Positions 15,031-22,499 of a stretch of 50,349 nucleotides of DNA are shown piece by piece. The translations under genes were made by a program, and so were the position numbers. Location of the stretch: positions 1 to 50,349 of the forward strand of contig NZ_JOIY01000069.1 of assembly GCF_000720185.1 (NCBI RefSeq), in the 5' to 3' direction. Each line of letters starts with the position of its first letter. The first letter of the stretch is position 1. The DNA is from Streptomyces sp. NRRL S-340 (lineage in GTDB: Bacteria; Actinomycetota; Actinomycetes; Streptomycetales; Streptomycetaceae). The notes below the pieces were generated by a model. That model ran no database searches. It had not been told where the DNA came from and worked only from the letters and a program-made list of their open reading frames with translations.

Positions 15031-15720
15031 GTGGCACAGCAGGAGCGTGCGATCCGCACCAGGCACGCGATCTTGAAGGCCGCCGCGTCCGTTTTCGACG
15101 AACGCGGCTACGAGGCCGCCACGATCGGCGAGATCCTGACCCGTGCCGGCGTCACCAAAGGGGCGCTGTACTTCCACTTCCCCTCGAAGCAGGCGCTGGC
15201 CGAGGGCGTGCTGAGCGCCCAGTTCGCGGAGGTCTCCCTGGCGCCCAGGGTGTGCAAGCTCCAGGAACTGGTGGACACCGGGCTGCTCACGGCGTACCGG
15301 ATGCGGCGCGACCCGGTGGTCAGCGCCGCCGCCCGGCTCTCGCTGGGCCAGGAGATGCGCACGCTCTTCGGCGGCCAGGCGGTCACCCTGTGGATCGGGA
15401 CCACGGAGAAGGTGCTGCAGGAGGCGAAGGCACAGGGCGAGCTGCTGCCGCACGTCGACCCGGCGGCCAGCGCCTGGGTCATCTCCGCCGCCTGGACCGG
15501 CGTGCAGGTCTACTCCCACACCCTGAGCGACCGGGCCGACCTGGTGGAGCGGGTGGTGGCGCTCTTCGAGCACCTGCTGCCCAGCATCTCCGTCCCGGCC
15601 GTGCTGAGCCGCCTGATCGTCACCCCCGAACGCGTCGAGGAGGTCGTCCGCGAGACCGAGCGGCGCTCGGGGAACGGGTCGGAGGAGCGGACTCCGGCAG
15701 GCGTCCGCACCCTTGATTGA
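15031..15720 (+). CDS. ScbR/ArpA-type gamma-butyrolactone receptor, TetR family
   Basis: This 229-residue protein has a TetR HTH at residues 9-55 (RTRHAILKAAASVFDERGYE, TIGEILTRAGVTKGALYFHF). Its ligand domain has the receptor-specific features: LSLGQEMRTLFGG and a conserved tryptophan in WVISAAWTGVQVYS near residue 155, known in this family to contact the signal. The GTG start has AGGAGGAG seven bases upstream. Without signal it should bind ARE sites and repress the AfsA-type gene, the P450, the epimerase and itself. A perfect 17-bp terminator stands 250 bases downstream. The tail after residue 205 is long and charged, as in several pseudo-receptors, but the acidic ligand domain looks more like a true receptor. 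Confidence 0.9.
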   Translation: MAQQERAIRTRHAILKAAASVFDERGYEAATIGEILTRAGVTKGALYFHFPSKQALAEGVLSAQFAEVSLAPRVCKLQELVDTGLLTAYRMRRDPVVSAAARLSLGQEMRTLFGGQAVTLWIGTTEKVLQEAKAQGELLPHVDPAASAWVISAAWTGVQVYSHTLSDRADLVERVVALFEHLLPSISVPAVLSRLIVTPERVEEVVRETERRSGNGSEERTPAGVRTLD

Positions 15721-16044
15721 CATACCGGGCGTGCTGTTTCTCTCCCGCCTGACCGCGGAGCGGCCGCAGCCCTCGCCGACGCTCGCCGAGTTCCAGCGGT
15801 CCACCTGACCTCCGGCCTGACCGGCGCACCGTCCGCCGTGGGCACAGCCTCCGCCGTGGGCCCACCCTTCGCCGGGCACCCACCCTTCGCCGGGAGCCCA
15901 CCCTCCGTGGGCGGGTGGCCCCCCACCGGCCGCTTTCCTCCGAGCCGGCTGACCGGACGAGCCACCACGGGGGCACCCCGGTCACGGACGAAGCCGTGAC
16001 CGGGGTGCCCGCGGTTCGGGGAGAGCCCTTCGTGACGCCGAGCA
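15721..16044. other. Intergenic spacer with an 18-bp tandem array
   Basis: No gene is supported in the 250 bases after the receptor stop. From 15828 to about 15915 there are four to five imperfect 18-bp units of the form ACCCTTCGCCGGGAGCCC, followed by the terminator at 15972-16011. The period equals that of the array at 107-178, though the sequence differs. Confidence 0.6.
15972..16011 (+). terminator. Perfect 17-bp hairpin terminator after the receptor gene
   Basis: GGGCACCCCGGTCACGG (15972-15988) and its exact complement (15995-16011) enclose the loop ACGAAG. It isolates the RHH/ABC operon from receptor transcription. Confidence 0.8.
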
Positions 16045-16276
16045 TGGCGCCACCTGGTGCCATGTGGTGCCTTACTCGGTGTCATCTGGTGTCACTTGGC
16101 CCCACTTGACGTCGAAGTGGCGCCAAAGAACCTGCGTGATCTCCTCAAGGAGACTCCGCTCCGGGTTGGATTCCTCCTGGTTCGTCCTGAAACGATCCCG
16201 GATCGCCGCCTGGCTGGCGCCGAGCCGCGTCCTGCGTGCTTGCGCATGGCGCCATAGTGGTGCCATGATGGCGTCA
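16045..16276. promoter_or_regulatory. Phased TGGYGYCA operator array before the RHH gene
   Basis: The octamer TGGCGCCA or a close variant starts at 16045, 16055, 16065, 16077, 16087, 16097 and 16118, then at 16247, 16258 and 16269. Steps within groups are 10-12 bases, about one helical turn. The last copy ends on the A of the ATG at 16276. A -35-like TTGCGC (16240-16245) and -10-like CATGAT (16264-16269) overlap it, so the transcript may be leaderless. Such tandem short sites are typical of ribbon-helix-helix repressors, and the next gene encodes one. Confidence 0.65.
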
Positions 16277-16827
16277 TGGACCTCACCCCGTATGTCGACA
16301 CCCTTCGCCGCGAACTCATGGTGGCCGCCGAAGCCGGCGGGGAAGACGCCCGCGAGCTGGCCGAGCGGCTCACCACTCCCCTGGAGTCGGCGACCCGGCT
16401 GACCATGCTCAACGTGCTCTCCGCCGCGACGGACGAGATCACCCGTGAACTCGCCCCCGGCTCGGTCGACGTACGGCTGCGCGGGCTCGACCCCGACTTC
16501 GTGGTGACGCTGCCGCCCGCCGCAGGCGCCCCCGTCGAGGCCGTCGCCCCGCCGGCCGGACCGGTCGCGGCCCCCGCGCCCGCCGAGGGCGACGAGGGCG
16601 GCACCGCCCGCGTCAACCTGCGTCTGCCGGCCCACCTCAAGGCGCGCGCCGAGGAGGCCGCGAGCCGCGAGGGCCTGTCGGTCAACGCCTGGCTGGTCCG
16701 GGCCGTGTCGGCCGCGGTCGACGGCGGACGGCCGCGTACGGCGGACAGGACCCGCACCACCGCGGCGACCGGTACCACCAGAACGACGGAAACCACGGGA
16801 CAGAGCTTCTCGGGCTGGGTGCGCTAG
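16276..16827 (+). CDS. Ribbon-helix-helix protein (likely autoregulator)
   Basis: This is a 183-residue protein. Residues 1-75 are a helical/beta N-terminal domain of unknown function beginning MDLTPYVDTLRRELM. A Pro/Ala linker follows. Residues 115-155 form a CopG/Arc-like ribbon-helix-helix: ARVNLRLPAHLKARAEEAAS, then LSVNAWLVRAV. The tail is Thr/Arg-rich and disordered. Such HicB-like proteins bind short tandem operators. Here a set of TGGYGYCA sites fills the upstream region and overlaps the start codon, so autoregulation of the four-gene unit is likely. No toxin-like partner is present. The start ATG has no ribosome site but a fitting promoter, arguing for a leaderless transcript. Confidence 0.8.
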   Translation: MDLTPYVDTLRRELMVAAEAGGEDARELAERLTTPLESATRLTMLNVLSAATDEITRELAPGSVDVRLRGLDPDFVVTLPPAAGAPVEAVAPPAGPVAAPAPAEGDEGGTARVNLRLPAHLKARAEEAASREGLSVNAWLVRAVSAAVDGGRPRTADRTRTTAATGTTRTTETTGQSFSGWVR

Positions 16828-16967
16828 CGGCACCGCCCGCACCGTCCCCGGCACGGACTTCCGGCTCGCACGGCCTTTCCACCCGCACGACCTCACGCGC
16901 ACCACTTCACCCCGCACCGCGCTCCACCTGCGCGGATGCTTCCAGGACTCATGAGGACGGTACAGCC

Positions 16968-17810
16968 ATGCCTTCTTTCGACACTCCCGGACCGATCGCG
17001 GTGACCGCCCACGTGGGCGCCGGTTCCGTCCAGTTCACCGCGGGCGACCGCACCGACACGGTCGTCTCGGTGCAGCCCGGCGATCCCAAGCGGGACAAGG
17101 ACGTGCGGGCCGCCGAGCAGACGGAGGTGACCTACGCGAACGGTGTGCTCTCCGTCAGGACGAAGGAGCGCCGGTTCATCGGTCCCAGCGGCGTCGTCGG
17201 GGTGACGGTCGAGCTGCCTGAGGGCTCGGACATCGAGGTGACCGGCTCCTGGGTCCAGGTGCTCGGCGAGGGCAGGCTCGGCGAGGTGCGGGTGAAGACG
17301 TCGGTGGGTGACGTCCGCCTCGACGCGACCGGGCCGCTCCGGCTGACCTCCTCGCACGGCTCGGTCACCGTGGGCCGGGTCGAGGGCGCGGCCGAGATCA
17401 CCAGCAGCTCCGGCAGCGTGCGCGCCGGGCTCCTCGACGGACCCGCCGTCCTGAAGAACTCGCACGGCACCACCACCGTCGAGGCCGTCACGGGGGAGCT
17501 GCGCGTCAGTGGCGCCAATGGCGACATCGACGTACGGCGCGCCGGGGACTCGGTCACCGCCACCACCGCGAACGGCACTCTGCGGGTGGGCGAAGTGGTC
17601 CGCGGCGAAGTCCAGTTGAAGACCTCCTACGGTGCCATCGAGGTCGGCATCCGGGAGGGCACCGCGGCCTGGCTCGACGCCCACTCGGACTCCGGGCAGG
17701 TGCGCAACAGGCTCACCTCGTCCGACGCCCCGGCTCAGACCGAGGAGACCGTCACGATCCACGCCCGCACCCGGCACGGCAACATCGACATCGTCCGCGC
17801 CAAGGCCTGA
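16968..17810 (+). CDS. DUF4097-family beta-strand repeat protein
   Basis: This 280-residue protein is made almost wholly of short beta strands in repeated blocks (GEVRVKTSVGDVRLDATGPL, then SSGSVRAGLL, ANGDIDVRRAG, ANGTLRVGEV). It matches the DUF4097 pattern of a right-handed beta-helix-like stack. It has no signal peptide or membrane segment, so it is probably cytoplasmic. It starts 140 bases after the RHH gene, and a DrrA-like ATPase gene follows 70 bases later. In actinomycetes this family is common beside such exporters; the role is unknown, perhaps scaffolding or sensing. No enzyme motif is visible. Confidence 0.82.
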   Translation: MPSFDTPGPIAVTAHVGAGSVQFTAGDRTDTVVSVQPGDPKRDKDVRAAEQTEVTYANGVLSVRTKERRFIGPSGVVGVTVELPEGSDIEVTGSWVQVLGEGRLGEVRVKTSVGDVRLDATGPLRLTSSHGSVTVGRVEGAAEITSSSGSVRAGLLDGPAVLKNSHGTTTVEAVTGELRVSGANGDIDVRRAGDSVTATTANGTLRVGEVVRGEVQLKTSYGAIEVGIREGTAAWLDAHSDSGQVRNRLTSSDAPAQTEETVTIHARTRHGNIDIVRAKA

Positions 17811-17880
17811 CCGCCGCGCGGGCACCGGCCTCGGCCTGCCCACTCCTCCCGCCACTCCAGCCTTCGAAACGGAGGGCTCC

Positions 17881-18909
17881 ATGCCTTCTTCTGTCATGCC
17901 CATGTCCAGGCAAAGGGGCGGCGCCCCCTCGCCGGCCGCCGTCAGTGCCGTCGGTCTGCGCAAGTCGTACGGCGACAAGGTCGTCCTCGACGGCATCGAC
18001 CTGCGCATTCCCACCGGATCGGTGTTCGCGCTGCTGGGCCCGAACGGGGCCGGCAAGACCACCACCGTGCAGATCCTCTCCACGCTCATCACCGCCGACG
18101 CCGGACGGGCCCAGGTCGCGGGCCACGACGTCACCGCCTCCCCGGACGGGGTGCGCGCCGCGATCGGCGTCACCGGGCAGTTCTCCGCCGTGGACGGACT
18201 GATCACCGGCGAGGAGAACATGTTCCTCATGGCGGACCTGCACCACCTTTCCAAGCGGGAGGGGCGGCGCGTCACCGCCGGACTGCTGGAGCGGTTCGAC
18301 CTCGCCGACGCCGCGAAGAAGCCCGCCTCCACCTATTCGGGCGGCATGAAGCGCCGCCTCGACATCGCGATGACCCTGGTCGGTGATCCGCGGATCATCT
18401 TCCTCGACGAGCCGACCACCGGACTCGACCCGCGCAGCCGCCACACCATGTGGCAGATCATCCGCGCGCTCGTCTCCGACGGCGTCACCGTCTTCCTCAC
18501 CACCCAGTACCTGGAGGAGGCCGACGAACTCGCCGACCGCATCGCGGTGCTGAACGACGGGAAGATCGCCGCCGAGGGCACCGCCGAGGAACTGAAGCGG
18601 CTCATCCCCGGCGGGCACGTGCGCCTGCGCTTCTCCGACCCGGCCGCCTACCGCGGCGCCGTCTCGGCGCTGCGCGGGGTCACCCGGGACGACGAGGCGC
18701 TGTCGTTGCAGATCCCCAGCGACGGCAGCCAGCGCGACCTGCGTTCCGTCCTCGACCGGCTGGACACCGCCGGAGTCGAGGCGGACGAACTGACCGTGCA
18801 CACCCCCGATCTCGACGACGTGTTCTTCGCCCTGACCGGCGCCACCGACCAGCCCGACCAGCCGAGCCTGCCCGACCAGCCCGGCCAGCCGAAGGAGAAC
18901 GTCCGATGA
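17881..18909 (+). CDS. ABC exporter ATP-binding protein (DrrA-like)
   Basis: This 342-residue protein carries one complete nucleotide-binding domain: Walker A GPNGAGKTTT near residue 52, signature YSGGMKRRLDIA near 155, Walker B IIFLDEPTTGLDP near 175, and the switch histidine replaced by Gln in FLTTQYLEEADEL, as in DrrA-type drug exporters. The C-terminal 100 residues match the DUF4162-type extension of that group, and the tail is a Pro/Gln/Asp repeat (QPDQPSLPDQPGQP). The ATG at 17881 has GGAGG seven bases upstream. Its stop overlaps the permease start (ATGA), so the two subunits are coupled. Confidence 0.92.
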   Translation: MPSSVMPMSRQRGGAPSPAAVSAVGLRKSYGDKVVLDGIDLRIPTGSVFALLGPNGAGKTTTVQILSTLITADAGRAQVAGHDVTASPDGVRAAIGVTGQFSAVDGLITGEENMFLMADLHHLSKREGRRVTAGLLERFDLADAAKKPASTYSGGMKRRLDIAMTLVGDPRIIFLDEPTTGLDPRSRHTMWQIIRALVSDGVTVFLTTQYLEEADELADRIAVLNDGKIAAEGTAEELKRLIPGGHVRLRFSDPAAYRGAVSALRGVTRDDEALSLQIPSDGSQRDLRSVLDRLDTAGVEADELTVHTPDLDDVFFALTGATDQPDQPSLPDQPGQPKENVR

Positions 18910-19700
18910 GCGGCTCTCTCTCCCTTGCCCTGCGCGACTCGTCCACGATGCTGCGGCGCAACCTGCTGCACGTGAGGCGCTATCCCTCCCTGACGCTGAA
19001 CCTGCTGCTCACGCCGGTCATGCTGCTGTTGCTCTTCGTCTACATCTTCGGCGACGTGATGAGTGCCGGCATCGGGGGCGGCCACGCCGACCGGTCCGAG
19101 TACCTCGCCTACCTCGTCCCGGGCATCCTGATGCTGACCATCGGCGGCACCACGATCGGCAGCGCGGTCTCCGTCTCGATGGACATGAACGAAGGGATCA
19201 TCGCCCGCTTCCGCACGATGGCGATCCACCGCGGCTCGGTGCTCATCGGGCACGTCGTCGGCAGCGTGCTGCAGTGTGTGATGAGCGTGGTCCTCGTCGG
19301 AGCCGTGGCGGTGGCCATCGGGTTCAGGTCCACGGACGCCACCGTCCTGGAGTGGGTGCTGGCGTTCGGCCTGCTGGTCCTCGTCTCCCTGGCGCTCACC
19401 TGGATCGCCGTCGGCATGGGCCTGTCCAGTCCGAACGCCGAGGCGGCCAGCAACAACGCCCTGCCGCTGATGATCCTGCCCCTGCTGTCCAGCGCCTTCG
19501 TGCCGCTCGACGCGATGCCGGGCTGGTTCCGGCCGTTCGCCGAGTACCAGCCGTTCACCCCGGCCATCGAGACCCTGCGCGGGCTGCTGCTCGGCACCCC
19601 GATCGACGACAACTGGTGGATCGCCGTGGCCTGGTGCCTGGGCCTGACGGCACTCGGATACCGCTGGTCGAAGGCGTCGTACGAACGCGCCGCGAAGTGA
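18906..19700 (+). CDS. ABC exporter permease (DrrB-like, ABC-2 type)
   Basis: This 264-residue membrane protein has six hydrophobic segments and the ABC-2 motif region MDMNEGIIARFRTMAIHRGS, typical of DrrB-like permeases. LPLMILPLLSSAFVPLDAMPGWFRPFAEYQPFTP precedes the last helices. With the upstream ATPase it would form a homodimeric exporter for a hydrophobic compound such as an antibiotic or lipid. The substrate is unknown. No biosynthetic genes for an antibiotic flank it directly, although an aromatic polyketide cluster lies 22 kb away. Confidence 0.92.
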   Translation: MSGSLSLALRDSSTMLRRNLLHVRRYPSLTLNLLLTPVMLLLLFVYIFGDVMSAGIGGGHADRSEYLAYLVPGILMLTIGGTTIGSAVSVSMDMNEGIIARFRTMAIHRGSVLIGHVVGSVLQCVMSVVLVGAVAVAIGFRSTDATVLEWVLAFGLLVLVSLALTWIAVGMGLSSPNAEAASNNALPLMILPLLSSAFVPLDAMPGWFRPFAEYQPFTPAIETLRGLLLGTPIDDNWWIAVAWCLGLTALGYRWSKASYERAAK

Positions 19701-20076
19701 CGGCGACGACCCGGGGCGGGCGCCGCGACCCCACGTGAGGGCGGGCGCTCGCGGCAGGCAGGCGAGGCGGGAGCGGCGTACCGCGACATCATGTCGGGGT
19801 ACGCCGTTTCCGGCGTTCGCGCGACAGCCTTGTCGCACCCGCCGTCGTCAGCCCGCCCTCCGCGGAACTGCCGGGCGATCACCGGCAGGACGGCGCTGGT
19901 GGGATGCGGCCCGCGGGGGCCGGCCGGTCACCGCGCGCGGCCGGCCGCGCCGGGCACGTGCGCGGTGACGATGCCGGGGCGTGCGCGGTGCCTGCGGAGC
20001 CACCGCGACCGGTGACACACATGTGCCGGTTCCGCCCCTCCGCGCTGTATGTGTTCCCGCCTCTATCCTCACGCGT
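19701..20076. other. Intergenic region with a 31-bp palindrome
   Basis: No gene is supported here. Beyond the palindrome at 19775-19805 the only other notable feature is a -10-like TATCCT (20064-20069) seven bases before the next start. GTCACCGCGC and GTGCGCGGTGAC form a looser inverted pair around 19928-19973. Confidence 0.5.
19775..19805. terminator. 31-bp near-perfect palindrome after the exporter operon
   Basis: GGCGTACC-G-CGACAT is mirrored around C19790 by ATGTCG-G-GGTACGCC, with only the two single G/G positions unpaired. It lies 75 bases past the permease stop. It is probably the operon terminator; such symmetry could also serve as an operator. Confidence 0.6.
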
Positions 20077-20511
20077 ATGAAAGCCACCACAGACGTGCAG
20101 GCCGTCACCAACCTGATCGCCCGGTACGCGGAACTCGTCGACACCGGAGACTTCGCCGGGGTCGGGGAACTGTTCGCCGACGCCGAGTTCACCGGGAGCG
20201 GCGCGCCGGTCCGGGGCCGGGAGGCCGTGGAGAAGATGCTCCGCGACTCGGTGATCCTCTACGAGGACGGCACGCCACGCACCCATCACGCCACCACCAA
20301 CATCGCCGTCGAGATCGACGAGGAGACCGGCACGGCCACCGCCCGCGCCTACGTGACCGTCTTCCAGAGCCTGCCCGGCCTGCCGCTGCAACCCGTGGCC
20401 GCGGGCCGCTACAACGACCGCTTCGCACGCCGTGACGGCGAATGGCGCTTCACGGAACGCCGGGTCCGGATCCATCTGGTGGGCGACGTGAGCCGCCACT
20501 TGCGCACCTGA
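20077..20511 (+). CDS. SnoaL/NTF2-like protein
   Basis: This 144-residue protein starts with a helical hairpin (DVQAVTNLIARYAELVDTGD) and FAGVGELFADAEFTG, then has strands ending in WRFTERRVRIHLVGD, the SnoaL_4 layout of the NTF2 cone fold. Members include isomerases and hydroxylation partners, but no specific active-site set is recognisable. The ATG at 20077 is seven bases from a TATCCT box with no ribosome site, so it is probably leaderless. It converges on the Lrp-type gene. Confidence 0.8.
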   Translation: MKATTDVQAVTNLIARYAELVDTGDFAGVGELFADAEFTGSGAPVRGREAVEKMLRDSVILYEDGTPRTHHATTNIAVEIDEETGTATARAYVTVFQSLPGLPLQPVAAGRYNDRFARRDGEWRFTERRVRIHLVGDVSRHLRT

Positions 20512-20603
20512 ACCGGCGGCGACCCGTCCGGCGGGGGGTGAGGCGCCGGTCTCTCGCCCCGGCCGGTCGGACGCGCGCGGTCCGTGGCGGGCCGCCGGGC
20601 GCT

Positions 20604-21584
20604 TCAGAAGCCGGGGCGGGTCAGGCCGGTGCGTTTGGCGGTGGCCAGGACCGGGGTGGTCTCGATGGCGGTGACGTGTGCCATGGCGCCGATGGTGTCG
20701 GTGAGGAAGCGGTAGAGGGCGTCCAGGTCGGTCGTGGTGACCATGACCAGGAGGTTGGCGGGTCCCGTGGTCGCGGCGGTGAAGCGCACCGCAGGCTCAC
20801 GGCTGAGCCGTTCACCGGCGGCCTGGAGGGCGCTGGGCGCCACGGACAGCCACAACTGGGCCTTGGTGCGCAGGCCGAGCAGGGCCAGGTCGGTCTCCGT
20901 GACCAGACGCACCGTGCCGTCGTGCAGCAGCGCTTCCAGCCGGCGCCGGACGGTGCGGGGCGTGGTGCCGGTCCGCCCGGCGAGGGTGGCGTAGTCGGCG
21001 CGGGCGTCCTCCGTCAGGGCCCGGACGAGCGCCAGGTCCGCGGACGGCAGCGGGCTCGGCGGCGGGGAGCTGAGCGGGAACGGGCGTACTCCCAGGCGTG
21101 CCGCCTCCTCGTCGTCGAGCAGCCGTGCACCCCAGTTGAGGGAGGCGGGGAAGACCCGCAACAGGGTGTGGGACGTCCAGTCGTGGACGGCGGCGGTGGC
21201 CGGCAGATCGCGCAGCAGGAGACGGTTGCGTTCCTCCGTGCCGTCCAGGAAGACGATGGTGCTGATCTCGTCGCCCCCGCCGAGGATGTCGACCCAGAGG
21301 GTGTCGCTGCGCCGCGCCAGTGTGGAGGCCACCGTCCGGATGCGGTCGGGGCGGCAGCGGATGCGCAGGGCCATGGGCACCAGGTGCGGGAAGCGGATCG
21401 GGTTGCGCTCCGCGGTGGCACGCAGCGTGCCGTCGGCGTACAGCGGGCCGGCGCGGCGGACCACGGTGCGTTCGGACAGGTCCAGGCAGGCGGCGACGTC
21501 CCGCCAGGAAGCGCGCGGGGAAGCGATCAGGGCGGCGGCGATCCGCTGGTCCGTCTCATCGAGGCTTTGGCGCACGATCGGCAC
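20604..21584 (-). CDS. Lrp/AsnC-family regulator with two HTH domains
   Basis: This protein of about 326 residues has duplicated AsnC units. The first HTH (LDETDQRIAAALIASPRASW, then VAACLDLSERTVVRR) is followed by a degenerate ligand domain. The second HTH (ALVRALTEDARADYATLAGR, TTPRTVRRRLEAL) is followed by a RAM-like domain ending VTAIETTPVLATAKRTGL. Such double-length Lrp proteins are common in Streptomyces and respond to small metabolites. Two GTG starts (21584 and 21575) are possible. A TAGAGT box next to them suggests a leaderless transcript from the second. It is divergent from the flavin reductase gene and may control it. Confidence 0.85.
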   Translation of the reverse strand: MPIVRQSLDETDQRIAAALIASPRASWRDVAACLDLSERTVVRRAGPLYADGTLRATAERNPIRFPHLVPMALRIRCRPDRIRTVASTLARRSDTLWVDILGGGDEISTIVFLDGTEERNRLLLRDLPATAAVHDWTSHTLLRVFPASLNWGARLLDDEEAARLGVRPFPLSSPPPSPLPSADLALVRALTEDARADYATLAGRTGTTPRTVRRRLEALLHDGTVRLVTETDLALLGLRTKAQLWLSVAPSALQAAGERLSREPAVRFTAATTGPANLLVMVTTTDLDALYRFLTDTIGAMAHVTAIETTPVLATAKRTGLTRPGF

Positions 21585-21658
21585 TCTACGCCGTCCACAT
21601 GGCGCTCGATGGGCCTTCTGCGGGGTCTTTCTGGCGTGGTACCGCCGCAACGCCCAGG

Positions 21659-22402
21659 ATGGATCACATCGGAGAACCCGCCCGCACACCCGGCTCAGAG
21701 CTGCGAACAAAAGTGGGCCCCGGCGGGCGGCGCCCGGCACGCGCCCTCGCCGCGTTGCCGGAAGGCCCTGGTAGCTCCGCTACAAGAACCTTCCGGCGCC
21801 TTGCGATCGCACGCACCGGACACGACGTACTCGCCCTGTCCGGGAGCCTGCGCCGCGACTCCCTCAACAGCGCCCTGCTGCGCGAGGCCGAACGCCTCTG
21901 CCCCCAGTTGCGGTTCGACCATTTCGACGGGCTCGGGCGGCTGCCGCACTTCAACGAGGACCAGGAGCACCCCGCGCCGTCCGCCGTCACCGACCTGCGC
22001 CGTCGCGTCCGGGACGCCGACGCGGTGCTGATCGCCACCCCCGAGTACAACGCCTCCATCCCGGGCGCGCTGAAGAACGCCCTGGACTGGCTCTCCCGCC
22101 CGGCGGGCGACGAAGGCCCGGTGCTGGCCCTCAAGCCGGTCGCCGTCATGGGGGCCTCCCCCGGTCCCTTCGGCACCGTCCGCGCCCAACTGGCCCTGCG
22201 GCAGGTGCTGCACAAGATGAACGCCCGCGTCGTGCAGCAGCCCGAGTTCCTCCTCTTCCAGGCCCACCAGCAGTTCGGTGCCGACGGATGCCTCCCGGAC
22301 GGCTCCCCGGCCCAGCGGCTGCTGTGCGACGTGCTCGACGCCCTCACCCTGCTCGCCGTCGGTGAGGCGAACCGGCACCGGACGGCCGCGACCGTCCACT
22401 GA
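21659..22402 (+). CDS. NADPH-dependent FMN reductase family protein
   Basis: Residues from about 57 onward form a complete flavodoxin-like domain: VLALSGSLRRDSLNSALL binds the FMN phosphate, ATPEYNASIPGALKNALDWL is the hallmark loop, and VAVMGASPGPFGTVRAQLAL follows. The protein would use NAD(P)H to reduce flavin, azo or quinone compounds. The start is doubtful. Family members begin a few residues before VLALSGS, yet no ATG, GTG or TTG is in frame there. The nearest in-frame starts are TTG 21755, GTG 21712 and ATG 21659, and an inverted repeat (21757-21797) lies between them and the domain. A start-region frameshift or an unusual start codon is possible. Confidence 0.75.
   Translation: MDHIGEPARTPGSELRTKVGPGGRRPARALAALPEGPGSSATRTFRRLAIARTGHDVLALSGSLRRDSLNSALLREAERLCPQLRFDHFDGLGRLPHFNEDQEHPAPSAVTDLRRRVRDADAVLIATPEYNASIPGALKNALDWLSRPAGDEGPVLALKPVAVMGASPGPFGTVRAQLALRQVLHKMNARVVQQPEFLLFQAHQQFGADGCLPDGSPAQRLLCDVLDALTLLAVGEANRHRTAATVH
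21757..21797. repeat. Inverted repeat at the 5' end of the flavin reductase gene
   Basis: GCCGGAAGG (21757-21765) pairs with CCTTCCGGC (21789-21797), enclosing GTAGC-TCC-GCTAC (21771-21783). The two-part hairpin stands just before the conserved domain. It looks more like a leader or operator than coding sequence. Confidence 0.5.
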
Positions 22403-22499
22403 CCGCCCTGCACACCGGCCGATGGCCGTCGCAAGAAGCTGAAGCCGATGGCCCCGTGAAGCAGCCCGCGGGGCCCAGCAGAAGAGGAAGTGCCTCACC

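Noticed and set aside
15510..16085. Minus-strand reading frame over the receptor end and spacer
   Set aside because: Its Gly/Pro/Ala hexad repeats come from the 18-bp array, and it crosses a perfect terminator.
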